Source of the DNA: Anaerolineales bacterium | Lineage (GTDB): Bacteria; Chloroflexota; Anaerolineae; Anaerolineales; E44-bin32 | Reading direction: 5' to 3' | Assembly: GCA_037382465.1 (NCBI GenBank) | Contig: JARRPX010000025.1 | Location: 1 to 52,702, forward strand | DNA: 52,702 nt | Shown here: positions 8,808 to 17,501 of the stretch, one piece after another | How positions within the stretch are numbered: the stretch's first letter is position 1 | Layout: each line of letters begins with the position of its first letter | Program-made: the position numbers and the translations under genes | Notes under the pieces: model-generated | What the model was told of the DNA's origin: nothing | The model's input: only the letters and a program-made list of their open reading frames with translations | Database searches by the model: none

Positions 8808-9656
8808 TCAAGATCCAGAACCCCGCCGGAGAAACCTGGATGGGTACCCTTCGATAGCGGACCTCAATTCATCCAGGAAAGCATCGCACGTATCGGACCA
8901 TCTATTCGCAGCAGACACGGATCGGAAACGCTTCGTGAGTAAAGCGAAGAACCGATCGAGAATCTCCACGATGCCCAATCCGATCCGGGGATATGCAGCC
9001 TGGAGATCACCGCCGCCCGCCTGCCATTTCTGATCGTTTCCCGGCATTTCCACGGACATCAAGTCATTCTTTACCTTCAAGAGATCCATTCCGCTGTCTG
9101 CCGTGTATGCAGCGGACAAAGCTTCATCCAGGACATTGCCAGGGAGATGTTTCCCGGCCATCTCGACCACGTTCTTCATGATTCTTGAGAAAATGCGGAA
9201 GGCCTCCGAAATCTGATCCTGTCCGGCGGACTCGGTCAAGGAGGCACGCGAATGTTCGAGTTTCGACAACAGGTAAATCAAGTCGAGTTCCAGGGCATTA
9301 TCATGCTCAATTTCACTCTGGGTGAGATTCTCGTCTCGTTTGAGGATGGCCGCCCCTTCGACTTGCATCTCAGCGACACGCCGCCGGCCCTCTGCCAGGA
9401 TTTCTTCCCATGGCGTAGTTATCGTGCGGCGAGGCAGCAACACGTCACTCGACAGACGGAATTTACCCTCGTTCCAGGTCAGGATTTCGAGCACTGCCTC
9501 TTCGCCGTGAATTGGACCGGCCGCGGCGTCGATGATTTCGCCTTGGTTGAAAAAGATGACCCCGTCCTCCTCATCCTCCTTCATCAGGATTAATGCAGCA
9601 CTCTGTTTTTCCAGACAAATCAGCTGTACGAGATTTACCAGACTCATCGTTTTCAA
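8808..9656 (-). CDS. PATAN/DUF4388 domain protein
   Basis: 282 aa. Residues 1-90 match the PATAN (DUF4388) fold: MSLVNLVQLICLEKQSAALI, then FFNQGEIIDAAAG and GEEAVLEILTWNEGKF. PATAN domains occur in PixG/PatA-like regulators of cyanobacterial phototaxis and in gliding and pilus regulators, usually as protein interaction modules. The remaining about 190 residues are helical and not recognised. Unlike PixG there is no receiver in this polypeptide; the receivers are in the flanking genes. Start is uncertain: a TTG at 9656, or an ATG three codons later with GGCGGA upstream. The gene has an obvious place in the chemosensory operon. Confidence 0.8.
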   Translation of the reverse strand: MKTMSLVNLVQLICLEKQSAALILMKEDEEDGVIFFNQGEIIDAAAGPIHGEEAVLEILTWNEGKFRLSSDVLLPRRTITTPWEEILAEGRRRVAEMQVEGAAILKRDENLTQSEIEHDNALELDLIYLLSKLEHSRASLTESAGQDQISEAFRIFSRIMKNVVEMAGKHLPGNVLDEALSAAYTADSGMDLLKVKNDLMSVEMPGNDQKWQAGGGDLQAAYPRIGLGIVEILDRFFALLTKRFRSVSAANRWSDTCDAFLDELRSAIEGYPSRFLRRGSGS

Positions 9657-9704
9657 TCCGCCGTATACCCTCGCTCAGCAAGAGACATTGGGGGCATCGA
9701 CCCT

Positions 9705-10727
9705 TCAGGCATGATTACCAATTGCGTACTCTCTGACGAATTCAACCAACTCGTCCGGTTCGAACGGTTTGGTTATATAGCCGCACGAACCAACTTTCCG
9801 TCCCATTTCCCTATCGGCAACATCATCCTTTCCCGATAACATGATCACCGGGATATTTGCGGTTTCCTGGGTTGTCTTGATACTCTTGCAAAGCTGATAT
9901 CCATTCATCCGCGGCATGGTAATGTCGAGCAGAACCAGGTCGGGCAGCTCGGCGATGATTTTTGCCAAGCCTTCCTGCCCGTCGGCAGCCGTAATGACCC
10001 GGTAGCCTTCACGCTCCAACGTGATCTTGACCAGCCGGCAGATCGTCGGGCTGTCATCAACGACAAGCACGGTCGAACCAACTTCTTCGACCTCATGCTT
10101 CGCTGATGCGATTCGCGTGAGTTCTTCAAGCCGAGAAATCAAGAAGCTGTCATCCGGACGCAAGCGTAACGCCTGCCGCAAGCGAACCGTCCCACCATCG
10201 ATCTGACCAAGATTTAAGTAAGCCAGCGCCAGGTGGTAATGTGTGTCGAACGAAGCCTCATCCTCCTCGCCGTTCCGAAGACGTTCAATGGCATCGAGGA
10301 TAATCGCTTGCTTCGCCCCTTTGTTGCGCATGAGTGCATCCAGGTCATTGAACGTGAGTACAGCTCCGCATGAACGGCACACTGTAAGCTGCTCTGTAAA
10401 TTGAGTCTGGCAAAGCGGGCAACACCAGCCAGCACTTCTCTCCGATCCTTCAGTATCTTGCGCCTCCGCCAGCTTTCCCTGTGCCCACTTCAATCCGGAA
10501 ATAGCATGCTGGTTGGCAGGATTGATCGCCAGCACGCGCTTCAGGTATTCCACCGCTTCTTGTGGGCTTTCTGAAACGCCGGCCAGCCACAACCAACCAA
10601 GCTCGCCATCAGGGTTGACCTTCGTGGCCTTTTGAAGGAGTTGATACGCAAGCGATTTATTGCCATCTTTTGCGGCGGCAATCCCTTCACTAAGCAGCAT
10701 GCGGAACATATCTTCAGACAAATCCAC
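9705..10727 (-). CDS. TPR-zinc ribbon-receiver fusion protein
   Basis: 340 aa in three parts: TPR-like helices (about 10-85, with WLWLAGVSESPQEAVEYLKR), a four-Cys zinc ribbon (CCPLCQ...CRSCG, about 103-123) followed by another TPR-like pair (about 155-190), and a C-terminal receiver from about 220 (VLVVDDSP, phospho-acceptor LLDITMPRMNG, Lys in YITKPFE). GTG start with GAGGT upstream. An adaptor-type response regulator probably acting through the TPR surface, comparable in role to PilG. First large gene of the chemosensory run; a 51-aa gene lies directly upstream. Confidence 0.85.
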   Translation of the reverse strand: MDLSEDMFRMLLSEGIAAAKDGNKSLAYQLLQKATKVNPDGELGWLWLAGVSESPQEAVEYLKRVLAINPANQHAISGLKWAQGKLAEAQDTEGSERSAGWCCPLCQTQFTEQLTVCRSCGAVLTFNDLDALMRNKGAKQAIILDAIERLRNGEEDEASFDTHYHLALAYLNLGQIDGGTVRLRQALRLRPDDSFLISRLEELTRIASAKHEVEEVGSTVLVVDDSPTICRLVKITLEREGYRVITAADGQEGLAKIIAELPDLVLLDITMPRMNGYQLCKSIKTTQETANIPVIMLSGKDDVADREMGRKVGSCGYITKPFEPDELVEFVREYAIGNHA

Positions 10728-10796
10728 TTACCTCATTCGGCGCAGGGGACGATTAAGCTACCCGGGGCGCGATCGTCATTCCAAGCTCGCTACGTT

Positions 10797-10952
10797 CTAT
10801 CTCTTGATGAACTTGTCGATACCTTCCTCTCGCCAGACCTTCAATGTCTTTTCGTCCTTCGGATCGATTTTTAGACCGATGGCATTGACGGGTACATCGT
10901 GCTTCTTCTGGATCTCGATCCAGTTCTTTTTCACTGCTGGATCAATTGGCAT
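10797..10952 (-). CDS. Small conserved-looking protein, 51 aa
   Basis: A short gene with an excellent ribosome binding site (AGGAGG, 7 nt before the ATG) beginning MPIDPAVKKNWIEIQKKHDV and ending GIDKFIKR. The composition (many Lys, Asp, Glu, Ile; one repeated W) is that of a soluble helical protein, not of random sequence. It sits 27 bp after the M16 protease stop and 70 bp before the TPR-receiver start, all on the minus strand, so it probably belongs to the same transcript. I do not recognise the family. Function unknown; a small partner of the array or of the protease is possible. Confidence 0.7.
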   Translation of the reverse strand: MPIDPAVKKNWIEIQKKHDVPVNAIGLKIDPKDEKTLKVWREEGIDKFIKR

Positions 10953-10978
10953 TTCGTTGCCTCCTATCTGTCAGGCGC

Positions 10979-12427
10979 TCATCGAAAATCAGCCAACATG
11001 TCGTTGATCGACGATGAGCTATAGTGCTGCGTATCCCCAGGACCGACGATCGCGATCATGGCCTTCCCGAACACATCTGCGAAGGTCTCGTTCGCAAATC
11101 GCTGTAAATCGTGATGATCGGGTGAATCGATTCGAGCAAGAATTTCATCGCTAGGAATGTGTTCTCCGAAATAGAATTCTTGCGTAGCCAATCGACTCAT
11201 GCGGGTATTCGTGTTTTCACCGGCGAGTAAATGCTGCCCGCGCAAATACATTTTTGCCTTCCAGAGTTCTTCGGCGTCCACCGGTTTATCACCGAAAAAG
11301 AGCTGCCCCGTTTCGACAAGCGTCATAGCCAGGACCTGCATCAGATTTTCAGGCGCCGTACTCCCCTCGATGACGAGCAAACCAGCATCTCGATAGGCGT
11401 GATACTCGGAATCGATGTGATAGACGAGTCCGCGCTCCTCGCGTATGCTGCGGTAAAGCCGCGAGCTGATTCCACCGCCGAGAATGTTGTTGATGAGGTG
11501 GATGGAATATCGATCTGCAGAAGCATAGGGAAGCGTTTGGATTCCCAGAGAGAAGTAGACTTGCGAAACCGATGCGTGTTCGATCTTCTTTCCGGATCGA
11601 AACGAAGGGACGTCGACGGCTCTGATCTGTCCAGCACCCTGGAGGCGCCAGAAGGCATCCCGTACCTGGGCAACAAAATCCTTATGCTCCAGATTGCCGG
11701 CTGCAGCAATGATCATGCGATCCGGCAGATAGTGATTGTGTACAAAATAAATTACATCCTCGCGCGTGAGTCCTCGAACCGTCGTCGAATCACCGGTAAT
11801 CGCCCGGCCCAATGGGTGATCCGGCCAAACGGCGGATTTCAGAAGCATGTGTGCACGTTCGTAGGGCGTGTCACGTACCCGGTCGATCTCGCGCAGGATG
11901 ATCGTCTTTTCCCGCTCGACGTTCTCAGGCGGAAAGATCGAATTGAGCAGGATGTCGCCGAGTAGATCGATGGCGTACGTCCGATAATCGTCGAGTACAG
12001 TGGCAAAGTAGCACGTGTAGTCTCGGGTAGCAAATCCACCGAAATTCCCGCCGCCCACGTCCATGAGATTGGCAATTTGATTCTCATCCCGGCTGCTGGT
12101 CCCCTGAAAGAGAAGGTGTTCTGTCAGATGAGCCAAACCCGCTTTTTCCGGCTTCTCGTCCCGCGGACTCGCATCGATGAGAATGCCGATGGCAACGGAG
12201 CGCGAACCCGGAATGGTTTCGCTGACCACGCGGATGCCATTTTCCAAAGTCGTCCTTTGATACTGGGACGGACGCGTTTCGAGTGCTACAGTGAAATCCT
12301 CCCTCCCCTCAAGCAAGTTGCGCGGGCCGATATCTGCCGCTCGGATCGCCAGAGATGCTGAAATGGAAGCCGCGTCACAGAAGTCGTGATGAAATTCGGA
12401 TGATTCGGGTCTCGCATGCAGTTGCAT
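10979..12427 (-). CDS. M16-family zinc metallopeptidase
   Basis: Insulinase/processing-peptidase type protease of about 480 aa. The inverted zinc motif HxxEH is present (HLTEHLLF), with the third ligand region ENVEREKTIILREI about 75 residues on, and the usual opening LENGIRVVSE. The C-terminal half holds the inactive M16 domain (GGGISSRLYRSIREERGLVY). There is an unusual N-terminal extension of about 60 residues before the peptidase domain, without a signal peptide; AAAGGTGA before the ATG at 12427 supports the long form. Likely a cytosolic peptide-degrading or processing enzyme. Its stop is 27 bp from the 51-aa gene, so it may be co-transcribed with the chemosensory operon. Confidence 0.9.
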   Translation of the reverse strand: MQLHARPESSEFHHDFCDAASISASLAIRAADIGPRNLLEGREDFTVALETRPSQYQRTTLENGIRVVSETIPGSRSVAIGILIDASPRDEKPEKAGLAHLTEHLLFQGTSSRDENQIANLMDVGGGNFGGFATRDYTCYFATVLDDYRTYAIDLLGDILLNSIFPPENVEREKTIILREIDRVRDTPYERAHMLLKSAVWPDHPLGRAITGDSTTVRGLTREDVIYFVHNHYLPDRMIIAAAGNLEHKDFVAQVRDAFWRLQGAGQIRAVDVPSFRSGKKIEHASVSQVYFSLGIQTLPYASADRYSIHLINNILGGGISSRLYRSIREERGLVYHIDSEYHAYRDAGLLVIEGSTAPENLMQVLAMTLVETGQLFFGDKPVDAEELWKAKMYLRGQHLLAGENTNTRMSRLATQEFYFGEHIPSDEILARIDSPDHHDLQRFANETFADVFGKAMIAIVGPGDTQHYSSSSINDMLADFR

Positions 12428-12601
12428 CACATCATCACCTTTGAACGACGTTGGCCATGAATGACATCGAGATGCGGCTTATAGGACACACCCGATGGCA
12501 TTCCTCATCTCTCGCCTGTATCTCCCCCCAGCCCCTATGAGATGCATTTATGAATGCTGGGTAGAATGATGCGCGCTAAGAGAGATTTCTCAAGTAGGCT
12601 C

Positions 12602-12625
12602 ATCATGAGATATACCTCTCATGAT
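12602..12625. repeat. Perfect 9-bp inverted repeat (ATCATGAGA / TCTCATGAT)
   Basis: Arms 12602-12610 and 12617-12625 around TATACC, in AT-rich DNA upstream of the M16 protease on the minus strand. It could be a dimeric regulator site or a cruciform. No U-tract follows, so a terminator is unlikely. Confidence 0.6.
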
Positions 12626-12913
12626 ATATTGCCCTTACGCTCCCCTTACCTTACGAGCACCTTTCAATTTATTGCGTTCCTTAAATGTACATCATCTGGG
12701 ACAATCGCGCTTGTCGCACAGACATCATTTTTACGGCGGACTTATTCTTGAAACGACAGGACGGATGCGGCGGTCACCTACGCTACCATCGCCCGAAATT
12801 CAGAGTCCCTTCGAAGTCCAGAGACCCAGCGTCGTTGGTGCTGGTCGGCGGTGGCGGATTGAGATCCGTTGGATTCAAGGTTGTCTGCGTGTTCGTCGGG
12901 AACGGATTCGATA

Positions 12914-12929
12914 GCGAGGTACACCTCGC
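12914..12929. repeat. Inverted repeat GCGAGGT-AC-ACCTCGC
   Basis: Two 7-bp arms separated by 2 bp, in the intergenic region downstream of the TIM-barrel gene. The spacing is too short for an RNA hairpin, so a protein-binding site is the more natural reading; nothing ties it to a regulator. Confidence 0.4.
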
Positions 12930-12995
12930 AGCGAGCAGAAAGCACGTCCGACAGCGGCGTGAAACTAAAACTCTATTTCGACCCTCAGACGCGAA

Positions 12996-14111
12996 TCACC
13001 AGCCCGGTTCCAGGGTGAAGTACGTGTAATGATAGTGGATCTTGCCATCTTTCAATCCCAGAATATCGTTCCCGTTCCGGACGACGCCCGTTTCGGCCTG
13101 AGCATTCCAGGTGAAGTGACGTGAATTACCGCTTCCGCTTCTGCCAGTCAGACGAAATTGGCCTCGCGGCATCAACTGGCTGAACAATGTCTGATACCAA
13201 TCCCGAATCGAGCCGTTGCCCACGACCGTTCGTTCCCCCGTGACGTGAGCCGCGCGGGCGGCATAGAGTTCAGCCAATTGGGATGCATCGTGCTCGTTCA
13301 TGCTGTCGATCAGCTGCTCGGAAATATCCGGAGGCGGTGGCGGTGGATCCCAATTGTATTCGGCAACGGCATCCCATAATTCCATGTAGCCGCTTCGTCT
13401 GGCGTTGTCCCAACTCCAGGCGTTTGCCGCGCTCAAGCCGAGTTCTTTCGTGCGTGCCAGGAAGCGCTGGATTTCATCTTTCGTCGGGCGCCAACTGCCC
13501 CGTCCGTAGGTTGGGGCCGTGGGAATCACGGGTCTGGCGTTTGCGAGCGACATGTACTGCTCGACGCTGCGATCCAGCTGCTCTTCCGGGTTGTGGGCGC
13601 CCTCGAAGTACACCTGCGGCATGGCGTAGTCGCAGTACTCGAGAAACTCATTGAACGGCAGTTCGGCGTGTGTTTTGGGGTAGCGGTAGGTACTCAATGC
13701 AACAGGTAAATCGGGTAATCCAGTCCTCAACACTTCCATGAATCGGGTCGCAGCCTGTGCCCTGCCGCTCTTCTTGTACTCCGCTTCCGCGTCGAGCACG
13801 TAACCGTCAAGGCCCAGAGCCCGGGTGCGAGATACTGCCAGGCGAGCTTCCCCGATGGGATCGTAGCCCATGATGTAGTGCCAGCCCCATACTTCGATAC
13901 CCACCTTGCGCAATTCGGCCACGACCGGAGGCACGAGATCGACGCCCTGAGGGGTTTCATCATAGTTGTAGCGCCAGGACGGACCATCCGCGATTTTGAT
14001 CAGTACGTGCGAGAGTTTCGCTTGCGCGGCGCTGGCGGCAATACTCACCGGATTTCCAGAATCGCAGTTCGGAATCCGCCAGATAAAGTAACCCTTTCCT
14101 TTCAAAGTCAT
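12996..14111 (-). CDS. TIM-barrel (glycoside-hydrolase-like) protein with C-terminal SnoaL-like domain
   Basis: 371 aa. Residues 1-250 look like a (beta/alpha)8 barrel: GKGYFIWRIPNCD, HVLIKIADG, EVWGWHYIMGYDP, GYVLDAEAEYK, YAMPQVYFEG and NAWSWDNARRSG follow the strand pattern of GH25/GH18-like folds, with acidic residues in DGYVLDAEAEY as possible catalytic groups. A PPPPPP linker leads to about 110 residues resembling a SnoaL/NTF2-like small barrel (HVTGERTVVGNGSIRDWYQT). No signal peptide, so probably cytosolic. The ATG at 14111 has GGAGG 7 nt upstream; an in-frame extension upstream would overlap dinB and reads as nonsense. Substrate unknown. Confidence 0.75.
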   Translation of the reverse strand: MTLKGKGYFIWRIPNCDSGNPVSIAASAAQAKLSHVLIKIADGPSWRYNYDETPQGVDLVPPVVAELRKVGIEVWGWHYIMGYDPIGEARLAVSRTRALGLDGYVLDAEAEYKKSGRAQAATRFMEVLRTGLPDLPVALSTYRYPKTHAELPFNEFLEYCDYAMPQVYFEGAHNPEEQLDRSVEQYMSLANARPVIPTAPTYGRGSWRPTKDEIQRFLARTKELGLSAANAWSWDNARRSGYMELWDAVAEYNWDPPPPPPDISEQLIDSMNEHDASQLAELYAARAAHVTGERTVVGNGSIRDWYQTLFSQLMPRGQFRLTGRSGSGNSRHFTWNAQAETGVVRNGNDILGLKDGKIHYHYTYFTLEPGW

Positions 14112-14205
14112 CGACGATCCTCCAGCAAGACTCAAAGACCTCAGCGATGAAAATCCACGATCAACCGTCCCCGTTTTCTGCAATTGAAAACAAACGCGCA
14201 GTTTA

Positions 14206-15390
14206 CTATGCATCGTCTTCGTGTAGATCCTCGGATCCGAGCTGCCTTGCCCGGCGCAGGGCTTTCGTACCGTAGCGGCTTCGAATTGCATCGATCGCCT
14301 GCAGCAAACGGCCGTCCTGTTCCCAGGAACGATCGAAGAGCGAAAGCTGGCGAAGCGGAGATGCCAGGTCGGCGACTCCAACGCCCAACAGGCGGACCCG
14401 GCGTCTGGGCGTCCAGGCCCGGTCGAACAATCTACAAACGGCTTGATAGATTTCACCATCCTGATCCGTTCCCTGCGGCAGCTGGTGCTGCCGCGTGATG
14501 GTCGTGAAATCTGCCCAGCGTAATTTTAGCCGTACGGTCTTTCCAGCCAATTCTGCCTTCCGCAATCGGGCACCCACCCTTTCGCTGAGTTCGAACAGCA
14601 CATGCTTCAATTCCTCGAGATCCGCAATGTCCTTTGAAAACGTCCTCTCCGCAGACATCGATTGAGGTTCATACGTTTCCTGAACCGGCCTGTCGTCCTC
14701 TCCACGTGCTCTGGATGCAAGTTCCATTCCGTAATCACCGAAAATTGCCCGCAGCCGGCCGGGCGGCATGTCTGCCAGCTGCCCGATTTTATGAACGTTT
14801 TCGGATTTCAAACGCTCCGCCGTTTTCGGGCCGACCCCCCAGAGCATTTCCACCGGCAGCGGCGCCAGGAAACTACGCTCCTCACCCGGTTGCACCACGA
14901 TCAAGCCTTTCGGTTTACCGACCTCCGTGGCGACTTTTGCCACCAATTTGTTGCCGGCAACTCCCCACGAAGTCGGCAGTTTGAAGCGCTGATCGATTTC
15001 CGCCTGCAGTTTCTTCGCCACTGCTTCCCCACCGAGTGGATCGTCACTCACATCCAAGAACGCTTCGTCGATGGAAAGTTGCTCCACCAACGGCGCCGAA
15101 TCACGCAGAAAGGCCATAATTCTTTTCGAGTGTTTGTGGTAATCAGCGTGCTTGCCGTGCAGCACGATCAGCTCCGGGCACAGACGCAGCGCACGCAACG
15201 TAGGCATCGCCGAGTGAATCCCGTAGGCGCGCGCCGCATAGGATGCGGAAGCCACGACGCCCCTACCCTGCGGTGAACCCCCGACGACAAATGGACGATC
15301 CTTCAATTCGGGCCGATGCAGTTCCTCAACGGAACAGAAAAATGCATCGAGATCCACGTGTAAGATCGTGCGTTTCGTTTTACCGGACAT
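14206..15390 (-). CDS. dinB: DNA polymerase IV (Y-family)
   Basis: Translesion polymerase. The 394-aa protein opens with LHVDLDAFFCSVEEL (metal-binding Asp), continues with YAARAYGIHSAMP, the catalytic LSIDEAFLDVS, the helix-hairpin-helix LWGVGPKTAERLKSENVH, and a little-finger domain. I prefer the second ATG (15390), preceded by GGTGGA, to one six codons upstream (15408). No typical beta-clamp motif stands out except QLSLFD near the C-terminus, which fits the QLxLF clamp-binding consensus. No SOS-type box is visible upstream. The gene follows cca by about 45 bp on the same strand. Confidence 0.94.
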   Translation of the reverse strand: MSGKTKRTILHVDLDAFFCSVEELHRPELKDRPFVVGGSPQGRGVVASASYAARAYGIHSAMPTLRALRLCPELIVLHGKHADYHKHSKRIMAFLRDSAPLVEQLSIDEAFLDVSDDPLGGEAVAKKLQAEIDQRFKLPTSWGVAGNKLVAKVATEVGKPKGLIVVQPGEERSFLAPLPVEMLWGVGPKTAERLKSENVHKIGQLADMPPGRLRAIFGDYGMELASRARGEDDRPVQETYEPQSMSAERTFSKDIADLEELKHVLFELSERVGARLRKAELAGKTVRLKLRWADFTTITRQHQLPQGTDQDGEIYQAVCRLFDRAWTPRRRVRLLGVGVADLASPLRQLSLFDRSWEQDGRLLQAIDAIRSRYGTKALRRARQLGSEDLHEDDA

Positions 15391-15435
15391 TCCGATTCCA
15401 CCCGGCATTCTTTTTACGGCCGTACTTCCGGCTGC

Positions 15436-16929
15436 CTAAGCAGACCGTTCCCAAGCGTCATACGTCTCACGCGCCACAGTCAACGCTTCACTGCGAGTCG
15501 CAACCTCGGCGGCCGCCTGTGCTTCGCGAACGACTTCGAGCAATTCGCCGACGACGGGTCCCGGTTCGAGGTGTAAAACGCGCATGATATCGTCGCCATC
15601 GATGAGCTGCGGTGGATCCACGACTCGTCGACGGTTTTCGAAGAAAGCTTCCAGAAGTGCGCGCGCCAATTCGACCCGCTGCGCCCATCGATCTTGAGAC
15701 AGTCGAGCCGCACGGGCGCCGATAAAACTCGCCAACGCCAGCATGATGACCTCCACCCCGGCTCCGCGCGTCGTGCGGAAAAAACGGTAGATCGCCCTGG
15801 GTGAGGGAAGCTGCTCGAATCCGAGGCCTTCAAATGTCCCCTGATGGCGGACGATGCGTTCCACAAGATCGACTCCGGCGTTGCTCAAACGCATTCTACG
15901 CCCAATTGCTCCGGCGATGCGCGCGCTGTTTACCGCCTCGGTGTTCCCCACCAGATACGGTGTCTCGGAATTCACACCGCCAGATAAACCGGCCGTGTGG
16001 CAGATTGCGGCGAAAAACAATATCTGACGCGCCTGATTCGCCTGACTCAAATAGCGAGCGAGATGGTCGGCCAGGGGATTGCGGAAACGTCCCAATCGTA
16101 GTGCGACCTCCGCCCACAACAGATTCCCCGCAGCCTGCGGATCGTGAACCGGATCGAGCACAGTCAGCAGATCGCCCAAACGGTCCACCACAGCAAGTGT
16201 ATGCTCCAAAGCGTTGATATCTTCGGCTGCAGGAAAATCGATTTCCCGAATCGCCCCAAGTTCTGGGAATAGCGAGTCCAGAATGCCCATGTAATCCAAC
16301 AAACGAAACGCCTTGCCGGGATGCGGCATACGGCAAATCTGCATGAGTTCGTCTCGTATTCGCTCGAAAGAGACGGAACCAAGTGTCCCTTTAACTCGTA
16401 CGATACCTTCCCTGGTCTCGTCCGCAATTTGGAATTCGAAGCTCAACGCGAAGCGGATCGCCCGCAGGGCGCGAACCGGATCGTCGGCTAGCGAATGGGA
16501 GCTGCACGCTTTTACGACTTTCTCTTTGACGTCGCGCGCCCCGCCGAGGGGATCGATCCACGTGTAGGGTGCGCTGAGGCGAACGGCTATGGCGTTGATC
16601 GTGAAGTCCCGGTCGCGAAGGTCGTCCTCGATGGTGGTTCCCCGGAGCCTGGCGAAATCGAAAGTGATGCGATCCTTTTCCCCTCCGGTCAAGATGACCC
16701 GACCGATGTCGCGTTCCCGATCGAGAGCATAGTAAGCCGCTCCCAGCTGGTCTGCAAATCGCCGGGCGAGCGCTCGTGCTTCCCCCGCCACCACAAAATC
16801 GAAATCCCGGCTCACGCGGCCGAGGAGCTGATCTCTTGGTATGCCGCCGACCAGCCAGATTGCGGGTTCTTCAGGAAGGTAGGGGAGATATTCTAGGATC
16901 GCAGGCGGAGGGGCAGAATCTGATGACAT
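15436..16929 (-). CDS. cca: CCA tRNA nucleotidyltransferase / poly(A) polymerase family protein
   Basis: Class II nucleotidyltransferase that adds or repairs the CCA end of tRNA. Visible: WLVGGIPRDQLLGR, the metal-binding DFDFVV, RITFDFARLRGTTIEDDLRDRDFTINA (flexible loop and the Asp/Arg templating region), and DDPVRALRAIRFA. An HD-like helical domain fills the C-terminal half, giving 497 aa, at the long end for the family. Because class II CCA and poly(A) polymerases look alike, exact activity is inferred. It starts 13 bp after the hpt stop, in the same operon as tdk and hpt. Confidence 0.9.
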   Translation of the reverse strand: MSSDSAPPPAILEYLPYLPEEPAIWLVGGIPRDQLLGRVSRDFDFVVAGEARALARRFADQLGAAYYALDRERDIGRVILTGGEKDRITFDFARLRGTTIEDDLRDRDFTINAIAVRLSAPYTWIDPLGGARDVKEKVVKACSSHSLADDPVRALRAIRFALSFEFQIADETREGIVRVKGTLGSVSFERIRDELMQICRMPHPGKAFRLLDYMGILDSLFPELGAIREIDFPAAEDINALEHTLAVVDRLGDLLTVLDPVHDPQAAGNLLWAEVALRLGRFRNPLADHLARYLSQANQARQILFFAAICHTAGLSGGVNSETPYLVGNTEAVNSARIAGAIGRRMRLSNAGVDLVERIVRHQGTFEGLGFEQLPSPRAIYRFFRTTRGAGVEVIMLALASFIGARAARLSQDRWAQRVELARALLEAFFENRRRVVDPPQLIDGDDIMRVLHLEPGPVVGELLEVVREAQAAAEVATRSEALTVARETYDAWERSA

Positions 16930-16942
16930 GCTCGTGCAGCAC

Positions 16943-17500
16943 TTAGCTCTTGCCTTGGATTTGTTCCGCTCGAACGACGCCGATGAACGGAAGATTTCGA
17001 TAATATTCGTCGAAGTCCAGGCCGTAGCCGAAGACGAATTTATTGGGGATCGTGAATCCCCGGTAATCGATGGGGACTTCCACTTCCCGCCTTTCGGCTT
17101 TGTCCAGCAGCGTACAAATCTTCAGGCTTTTCGGACGGCGCGTGTTCAAAAAGTTGATCACTGACGTGAGTGTGTGCCCGCTGTCGATGATGTCTTCCAC
17201 GATCAAGACGTTGCGGCCTTCGATCGGCGTGGCCAGATCCAATTTGATCTGCACACTGCCCGTTGAGTGCCTCACCCCCGCGCCGTAAGAGGAGATGGCC
17301 ATGAAATCGATGGTATGGGGGACGTCGATGGCGCGCATCAAATCCGTGAGGAACATCACGCCCCCTTTCAAGATGCAGACAAGGAGCAAATCTTTGCCCT
17401 CGTAATCGCGACTGATCTCCTGTCCGAGCTCTTTAATGCGTTTATGAAGTGCATCCTCTGGGATGAGAATTTCCTCGAGTACTTCTTGATAATCCTGCAC
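16943..17500 (-). CDS. hpt: Hypoxanthine phosphoribosyltransferase
   Basis: Purine salvage: hypoxanthine (and guanine) plus PRPP to IMP/GMP. 185 aa. Motifs: VCILKGGVMF (PPi loop), the flexible loop ISSYGAG, the PRPP signature VLIVEDIIDSGHT, and the base-binding KFVFGYGLDFDEYYRNLP. I chose the GTG at 17500 (GAGGGAG just upstream), which starts one base away from the tdk stop region; in-frame ATGs further upstream would overlap tdk by 50 bp and extend beyond the family's usual N-terminus. Confidence 0.93.
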   Translation of the reverse strand: MQDYQEVLEEILIPEDALHKRIKELGQEISRDYEGKDLLLVCILKGGVMFLTDLMRAIDVPHTIDFMAISSYGAGVRHSTGSVQIKLDLATPIEGRNVLIVEDIIDSGHTLTSVINFLNTRRPKSLKICTLLDKAERREVEVPIDYRGFTIPNKFVFGYGLDFDEYYRNLPFIGVVRAEQIQGKS

Positions 17501-17501
17501 G

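Larger units (their letters stand above)
12431..12995. other. 565-bp intergenic region with two inverted repeats
   Basis: Between the M16 protease start and the TIM-barrel protein stop. No convincing gene. It carries two palindromic elements listed separately. A minus-strand frame around 12770-12930 reads a Thr/Pro-rich stretch (NPTDLNPPPPTSTNDAG) resembling a lipoprotein linker, but has no start or domain and may be a remnant. Confidence 0.45.

Noticed and set aside
12685-13029. Plus-strand frame of 114 codons in the gene-free region
   Set aside because: No ribosome binding site or motif, and it overlaps the end of the TIM-barrel gene.
14112-14459. 115-codon N-terminal extension of the TIM-barrel protein
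   Set aside because: It overlaps dinB in another frame, reads as low-quality sequence, and the ATG at 14111 has a strong GGAGG site.
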